Below are positions 57,603 through 64,000 of a DNA stretch of 64,000 bases, piece after piece. Numbering within the stretch: the first letter of the stretch is position 1; every line of letters starts with the position of its first letter. The translations under genes were made by a program, and so were the position numbers. Below the pieces are notes generated by a model. That model ran no database searches and was not told where the DNA came from. It saw only the letters and a program-made list of their open reading frames with translations. Origin of the DNA: Phragmites australis (lineage: Eukaryota; Streptophyta; Magnoliopsida; Poales; Poaceae); the NCBI RefSeq assembly GCF_958298935.1, contig NC_084940.1, positions 1,084,001 through 1,148,000 of the forward strand, written 5' to 3'.

Positions 57603-60600
57603 CTAGGAAACTCCGCCACTCTCCTGGGCAACTCGAACTTTCTCTTCTTCGGCACGAAGATGGAGATCCTTATATGTGTTCAAAGATGCAGCAGTGAAGT
57701 TCTCCATTGCTTCAAAAATATTCTTCAGACTTGTTTGCAAACTACCGATTTCAGCACCAGGGCCTCCCTCATGTAACACCTGTGCAGACAAGGATACACT
57801 TCCCTGATTCGAAATGAGCACAAGCTTCTTATTTTGTGCTTCCAGAGCCTTGCGCATTGATTGTTCATCTCTTTCCATCACCCTAAGGTCCCTGTCCATA
57901 CCTTTATTAGCCATTAGACCCTGCCTTTGCTCTGACCTGTGCCTCTCCCAGAGGTTCAGAACATTGGATGCAAAGGCCTGCATTGCATCAACTACTTCCT
58001 TCTCCGATATCCTCTCCACACTGATCGCCCAATTATTACATATGACGAAAATCGGTGGTGCTCCTAACCGTCCAGGAGAAAAAGGAGGGACCCCATCATC
58101 AGTTTCCTCAGGAACATAGATAACTCCCTTCTTCAGCCACTCATTTAAAGTTTTAATATATTTCTTTTGAGCGCTAACCCACGCAACAAAACAAGCAATC
58201 CAATCCAATAGCTGAAGCTCTAGCCGCTTGATCAAGTCCATATGAGCGTCACCGAACTTTGCAGTGTCTATCATGGAGTCTATGTTTTTAGCTTGGGATA
58301 TGGCATGCAACTGTATCTGATGACATTCTAACATAACGCTCCACATCCGCATCAACCTGAAAAACAAAATTTTCAGTCACGAGAAATAATTCACTGAAAA
58401 TATCAAATCCAACATTCAAATAATCAAGTAGCTCAGGACAAAAACAAGATGCACAGGTGCCAACTTAACTGCACATAACTCACAGTAAATATAATTTTGA
58501 ACCTCACACTGCATTTCCAAACTCTTACAGCAGAACAGTAATGATCACAGAAAACATGAACTGAACTATAGAAATACTAAACAAATGGTAGCCAATAATT
58601 TCAACACAAAATAAGCACAACGAGATAATCTAATGATAGCAGTCCGGTTAACCACAATATACAGCCAAGCTAGTTTCATATAGTTCTCAATAATTTTGGT
58701 GGTGCAGACTGCCTACAGATTAGGTTTTCGAACTACCCACAATATTATCAATTTCCTAACAACCTGCTTTATTTACATCTGTTGTGTCAGGAACTCATAG
58801 CCATGCTTACTTCCTGAAAAATGCACCCAGCTTTATCTACCGCCACTTTATCAGTATCAGTACAGGATTATCCCATTTTTTTTGTGAAAAATTGGTTTGT
58901 CAAGCAAATTGGCTACTTCGAAGGATCCCATTACTACTTCAGTCATTGAGAAATTTTGGGATTGCAGTGGAAAAGAACCAAACAAACACTGGTTAAACGG
59001 GTACGAAACATGGCATGCCAACAAAGCAGAGCACAGATAGAGAAAGTACTGCAACACCATTAGTGCTTATGTGCTAAAATAAGAAGGTTAAAGCTGTTTT
59101 CAGAAAAGAACTGCATACCCTTGAATGAGCTCACATGTTTGCGGCCATAACTCTTCATCCCTCAGCTTACTGATCTTGTGTGAAATAGTGTTCACAATCT
59201 GAATAGCTATGCTTATCTTTGTTGATAGCTTCCTGATGTGCATTTCAGTGGCCTCAAGCTTATGAGCTTCTGCACCTTTTTCATCTAGCATTTTCAGCTC
59301 CTCTCGTTTACTATCATACAATGCCCGCATCTTCTCTTCAGCCTGTAAGGAACAAAGAAGTTACATCACTTTACACGATATAAAATTGGAGAACTCGAAA
59401 TACATGCTGTCTTTGATTAAGCCTAACTTAATAAAACAAGACCACAAAGCTATTGAAAAACATGGACCCATAAGTATGGCTGGCAAAGTAAAAGCACTGT
59501 GTTTCATGTCAAAGTGAAGCCTTAGGAATAATAAAGCTGAACGTAGGAAACATAAAGCCCGTGCAAAGGAGTATAAAACCATAGATAATCATTTCTTGCA
59601 GACCATTTCTCAAAAAGGAAAGAAAATGCATAATTCAGTTCAAAGGATGTAAAAGGTATAAATTACCAACTTAACGTATGGAGGAACTCCAACATAAGTA
59701 TTTGTGTGGGCATATTCATAACCTATAGTTTGAAAATAAAATCTAACTGTTTACTGCTAGCTACTTGATCTGTTGGACTGTAATCAGGTCACCGAATAAA
59801 TAGCCAAGCAAGAATGGGTAAATCTGGAAGCTTCACATACTGGATTTGGACTCCGCACTCATAGTTAAGATCTACAGTCATGCAAGGTCAAATAGATAAA
59901 ATTACATGCCCAAAAGCAATTTCACAAATCACGACATTCCCAACAAGTTCAAAGATGTAAAGCACATCCTATACCTTGACTTCCTCGAGAAGCTTCTTTT
60001 CCCACATGTACAATTTCTGTAGCGTCGAGGAAAGGTTGCCGCATCCCATCGCCTTGTCCTCTTCGAACTGCAGGAACTCCTCCTCCATTGTTGGTATCCC
60101 GCAGATCATCATAGCTGAGACTGTATGAGCAATTGTGTCAAATTAGCATTTCTACTTGTAAAGTGCACATGAAGACTGAATTGTTTGATTGCAAATCTGA
60201 AATAAGCTTTACCGACCTTTGAAACCTGAACTCTTCTGATAGTAAGGCATCTTTCCGACCTCAAGCATCTTAGACACCTCACCGGCTGATTCTGAGGCGC
60301 GCTCAAATTGAGTCCTTATCTCCACAACCACCTCAGTATCATCAATGTATGTCTTCTCGGATCCTGAGGGCGGCAGGCCAGCGCCACGCTGACGTGGCTC
60401 CGAGCGTTGAACTTGTTCTCCGATGACACTCTTCTCCACAACATGCACGTCATGCTCCAAGCTGCTCCCACTACTGCTGGCCTCAGATGACTTGGACTCA
60501 CGGGGCAGCTCATCTCCCATACCGCTCCTACCCTCCTCCTTTGCCGCCTTCCCATTCCCAGTGTACCCTTTCACTGGGTGCTTCTCATCACCATATGCTT

Positions 60601-61795
60601 CCTTGACTACCTCCATGTCTTCATCCTCCAAGTCTGGGATGCCCTCCTCCTCACGCACATCCTTCGAACTCCTGCTGGGAGTGTATGGAGCAGTCGCCGC
60701 AGTTGGCTGCTCGTAGTAGCTCTCGTAAGTCCCAAACGGGTTCAGGAAGTCCCAGGTAGACACCCTCGGTGGAGACGGAGGCGGAGGTGGCATGGCCTCC
60801 TCGCGAGATGATGAGGGCATGTCCGCTGGTGGTGGAGCACCACCACCATAGTAACCACCGTAGGCGTACTGATTATAAGAGCTCGAGCTCTGCGGTGGGT
60901 AGGGGTACCCACCACCGTACCCGCGTGGGGGTGGCTGCGCGCCGCCGTCGCCGGAGTAGTGGTGGACCCTGGCGTCAGTGGCCTGCAGCCTTTGCTCGTG
61001 CGAGACGGACGGCTGAGGTGGCTGGCTACGAGCGTAGCTGATGTTGAAGAAGCTCTGGCCGTAGCCGCTCATGCCACCGTATCCCTGGTCATAGCCGCCG
61101 CTGCCGCCGCCGCTGCTGCCCATGCCACCGCCATCGCCGCCCATGCCACCATAGCTCGGTTGTCCATAGCCGCCTCCCCCCATGCCGCCGTAGCCCGGTT
61201 CATAGCCGCCGCCGTTCATGCCCATGCCGCCATAGTCGGGACCAGGACCGGGGCCGGGACCGTACCCGTATCCAGGACCATACGGCGGCGGAGCGTATCC
61301 GGGGCCGTACGGCGGTCCCATCTGTGGCGGCGGTCCGGCGGACCGGACGACCTCCGGCCGGCGCTGAGCCGGCTCGGGCTCATCGTCGGAGTGGAACTTG
61401 ATGTGTCCGTCCTCGGAATCGTAGTCGTCGTCGGACTGGAAGTGGATGTGCTCGTCGTCGGGGGCGATGCGGACTTGCTTAGCGACGGGCGGCGGAGCGG
61501 CGGAGGAGGACGCGATTGCGGGGGCGGCGGGCGGCGGCGACGCGGCGGGGAGTCCGTCCCCCTTCCGCTGCTGCGGGAGGCGGAGCGCGGGCTCGGGCGG
61601 CGGCGGCGGCAAAGACTGGACGCCGCGGAGGAAGTCGTGCAGCACGCCGCCGACGGCGCGCAGCGACTCGGCGTAGGCGCGGTGCGCGTCGGCGAGCGTG
61701 TAGCGGTGGCGAATAGCCTGCGCCAGCAGTTCTGAGCGCTCCCGGCAGTGCCGCACCGCGAACTCCTCCTCCATCTTCGACTGCCCGCACCCCAT
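57603..61795 (-). CDS. DUF630/DUF632 protein (NRG2 / REL2-type), 900 aa
   Basis: Four exons: 61795-60217, 60120-59975, 59342-59119, 58356-57603. Borders are GT-AG and phases agree; 2703 nt = 900 aa plus TGA. The N-terminus MGCGQSKMEEE opens DUF630 (residues about 1-60) and carries a Gly2/Cys3 context suited to N-myristoylation and palmitoylation, hence membrane tethering. Residues about 60-470 are disordered: proline-rich, two DDE/HIHF-type acidic motifs, then a repetitive G-Y-G-G-M-G tract (about 190-275). DUF632 follows from about 490 (EVSKMLEVG, then ICGIPTMEEEFLQFEEDK..., YMWEKKLLEEVK, MLECHQIQLHAISQ, LLDWIACFVAWVSAQKKYI) with coiled-coil character. Characterised relatives are Arabidopsis NRG2 (nitrate signalling) and rice REL2 (leaf shape). 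An ATG 24 codons upstream in frame (61865-61867) exists, but the MGC start is the family one. No lesion was seen. Confidence 0.93.
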
Positions 61796-64000
61796 CGGAC
61801 TCCAACACCAAACAAAAACCAACTTTTTATTCCTTGTTGCTCGTTCCTCCTCGCCCAGTCCAGTCACAGCCGCAGCAACCGCATGGCGGCGGGGGCGAAT
61901 CTAGGGGGCGCCGGACGCGGAGGCGAGCAGATCTGGAGGGGCTACTACCGGCTACGGGAGGTGGTGGAGGGGACGGGAGGCGAGCAAGCGCGAGAATCTC
62001 TTCGCCTTTTGGTGGGCTGCGGGTGTGGGTGCCAGCGGGGGGAGGCTCGTCGCGATGCGCGCGCAAGTCCTCCCAACCCACGGTGAAAACCCAACCGCAT
62101 GCTCCTCTCCTCCCAGCGCCGCCCTGCTCCGCTCCGCACACGAGCCGGGACCAGAACGGGAGTGCGCGGCCACGGCGGCGGCGGACTCCGAGGCCCGAGT
62201 GGGGAAAGTGGCGTTGGAAACGAGTGGGGGGGGGGGGGCTTTGCCTATGGCTATGGATGGTTATGGAGCACGAGGCATCGAGGCGCGTTTGCTCTCTTTA
62301 GGTGCGGCGCGGTGGTTTTACCGGAAAAGCTCGAATAATTTGACGGGGAGGGCAGGGGTGGGGCTAGGCAGGGGAGACATCCGTACATTGACGCCTGTCG
62401 CCGGCGTGGAGGTCTGGATTTTACCCTGCTTTGGCAGGGTGGGCGGTGCGGCCTCACCTCTGGAGTTTGGACGCCTGGCTTCGTTCATTTTCTTTTCTAA
62501 CCTTTTTCCATTTCTTTTCTTCCTTTCGAAATTTATTTTCTTTCCTAGTCATGCATTTTGATTCCTTCTTCTTGATGGTACAGCTAAAATTTATATACTT
62601 TTATTAAAAAGCTGTTTTTTAAAAGTTATTTATGCTTTTCGAGGAAAGTTGTTAGCTTATAAGCTTAATTTTTATGCTATCGATATATAGTTTTTTAAAA
62701 AATTTACCCTCAAGCAGCTTAATAGCCTTTAGTTTATTTAATCAAAAATTAACTTATCAGCTTTTCAAAAATCAATATAAGCTTAGTATGTTTGATACAG
62801 CTTATGACTTCATAGAAACTATAAGTTGAGTCAAACAGAGCTGATATATTAAGCCTTTTGTGTTTGAGTTTACTGTTGCTGTCTCTGCCACCGACTGCCC
62901 CCTTACCCGAGCGCCCCCGACCGGCCCCTGTCCCTGAGCACCGCCCATGGCCATCGTACCTGAGCACCGCCTCCAGGCCGTCGTACTCGAGCCCCGCCTC
63001 CAGGCCACTATCATCAAGCGCCATCCTCGGCCCCCGTCACCAAGCGCTGCCCTATGCTGCGCCCGCTCCACGCCTGCTGTTGTCCGCCCGGTCGGAACAG
63101 TTGCCCAAGCTCATCGCCCCGGCTCGACCGGATCCTCCCACGTGCCACCATCTTCCTCCCGTACTCCCCCGACGTCAGCCTCTCGCCCGCACGCCTTCGG
63201 CTCCGGGCGCCAGATCCACGTCGCCGCTCTCGGCTGCCCCTTCCCCAAGCGCCGCCCCTGTCCTCGAGCGTCACCCCTGTCGGCCCCGGCTCTAAGCGCT
63301 ATCACAGCTGTAGTCGTACCCAAGCGTCGTCCCTGGCTCCCCTCTCGCCAGTCGTCGACCCTCGTCCCCGCGGGCGACTCGTGGGTTTCAGCTACCCGAC
63401 AGACATGGGCATGGGCGCAATATTGTGCATGTCACCCTTCACGGGCGCGGTTTGGGTAACCTGAATCGGGTCGTAGGTCGAGCACTATTCTGCTTCGCCT
63501 GTACTCGACCCAGTCTGTTGCCATCCATATGAGAGAAGGTGTGAGTGGAGGTGTAGTGTTGTGTGACTAGCTAAGTCAGATGTGTGTTTGTTATGAATAT
63601 GTACAAATTGATGTGTTGGATTTAGAATCAGTGGTTTTGTTCTATGTTTGATGTCCCATATTGAGAAATTTAGACGGTGCAATACTTGCATGTAATTTGC
63701 ATATTTTAGATCCACAATTGACAAAGGGAAAGTTACGGAACTCCGAAAGATATGAAGAAGAATTTCCAAATAGATGTACCTTTTTTTAGTCGATGAGACA
63801 ACAATCGTCAAGGACGAGGGTAGGAGTGTAGATCCTTTTTTAGTCCACTCATGTTCTCAACTTGGATCTGAAAGACCAAAGGAGCTTCTAGTATGTGATG
63901 ATGAGAGGGGGTGATGCACCATGGATCGTAAAAGAGAAGTTGCTAGTGATGCTAAGGAGATGAAAACCATCGTGGTGGTCACCGACGAGGGAGCGAAGAG
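61796..64000. other. DUF632 gene upstream region and GC-rich non-coding sequence
   Basis: 61796-62560 is the promoter/5' side, GC-rich with a 13-base G run at 62226-62238. 62580-62830 is AT-rich with several short AGCTTATAAGCT-like palindromic pieces. 62870-63460 is strikingly C-rich with imperfect repeats of GAGC(A/G)CCG and CCTCCAGGCC-type units on the plus strand. All frames are open there because of composition, and none matches a known family. 63470-64000 is AT-rich with nothing recognised. Confidence 0.5.

Noticed and set aside
60959..61735. 258-aa plus-strand frame opposite the DUF630/632 gene
   Set aside because: Shadow of the GC-rich, repetitive first exon of the real minus-strand gene.
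62858..63459. Overlapping 136-170-aa plus-strand frames
   Set aside because: Three frames are open at once in C-rich repeats, a composition effect rather than coding signal.
1..64000. CRISPR arrays, operons, ribosome binding sites, tRNA or rRNA genes
   Set aside because: Sequence is plant nuclear DNA. The tandem repeats seen have no CRISPR spacing, and no tRNA cloverleaf or rRNA sequence was recognised by eye.

Overview
This is plant nuclear DNA, most likely from a grass (Poaceae). The genes have many short exons with GT-AG introns. GC-rich first exons sit in AT-rich flanks, the conserved families have grass-style sequences, and the space between genes is filled with MITEs, Helitrons, a MULE, nested LTR retrotransposons and a LINE. 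I cannot name the species. No prokaryotic, organellar or viral gene content was seen.

Layout. 1-2380 (+): the 3' part of a flavin-containing monooxygenase whose 5' end lies off the window. 3834-8298 (-): an intact 13-exon plastid-type MATE transporter (572 aa). 9200-11661 (-): an intact 4-exon LysM protein with a GPI-type tail (365 aa). 14710-19760 (-): a ten-exon O-fucosyltransferase-like gene that has become a pseudogene, with two nonsense codons, two frameshifts and a lost splice acceptor. A non-autonomous Helitron sits in one of its introns. About 20110-20745 (-): a broken DUF241 gene. 20752-29624: no supportable gene, several foldback/MITE-type repeats. 29625-31530 (-): an intact 6-exon LOG cytokinin-activating phosphoribohydrolase (229 aa) with a MITE in its last intron. 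31930-32593: a second, inverted relative of the Helitron.

32802-37662: a 4.9-kb Mutator-like element with long terminal inverted repeats. It carries a decayed transposase on the minus strand and, convergent with it, a decayed gene for a GRF-type zinc-finger/coiled-coil/membrane-anchor protein on the plus strand. 41959-49003: an internally deleted Ty3/Gypsy (Tat-like) element with a GAATT target duplication. Its right-hand LTR was split by a solo-LTR-like insertion, which was split again by a second solo LTR. Both insertions are flanked by the same five bases, ATGAC. 51600-53010 (-) is the 3' half of a LINE abutting a glycine-rich coding fragment. 57603-61795 (-): an intact 4-exon DUF630/DUF632 (NRG2/REL2-type) protein of 900 aa.

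The intact genes are independent housekeeping, signalling or transport loci, not a pathway cluster. The least ordinary parts are the two-gene MULE, the nested LTRs with a repeated ATGAC target, the multiply broken fucosyltransferase gene, and two families of unclassified dispersed repeats (39.8/50.7 kb and 40.9/54.5 kb). Exon models were built by hand from splice sites, reading-frame continuity and remembered family patterns; no database search or alignment program was run.
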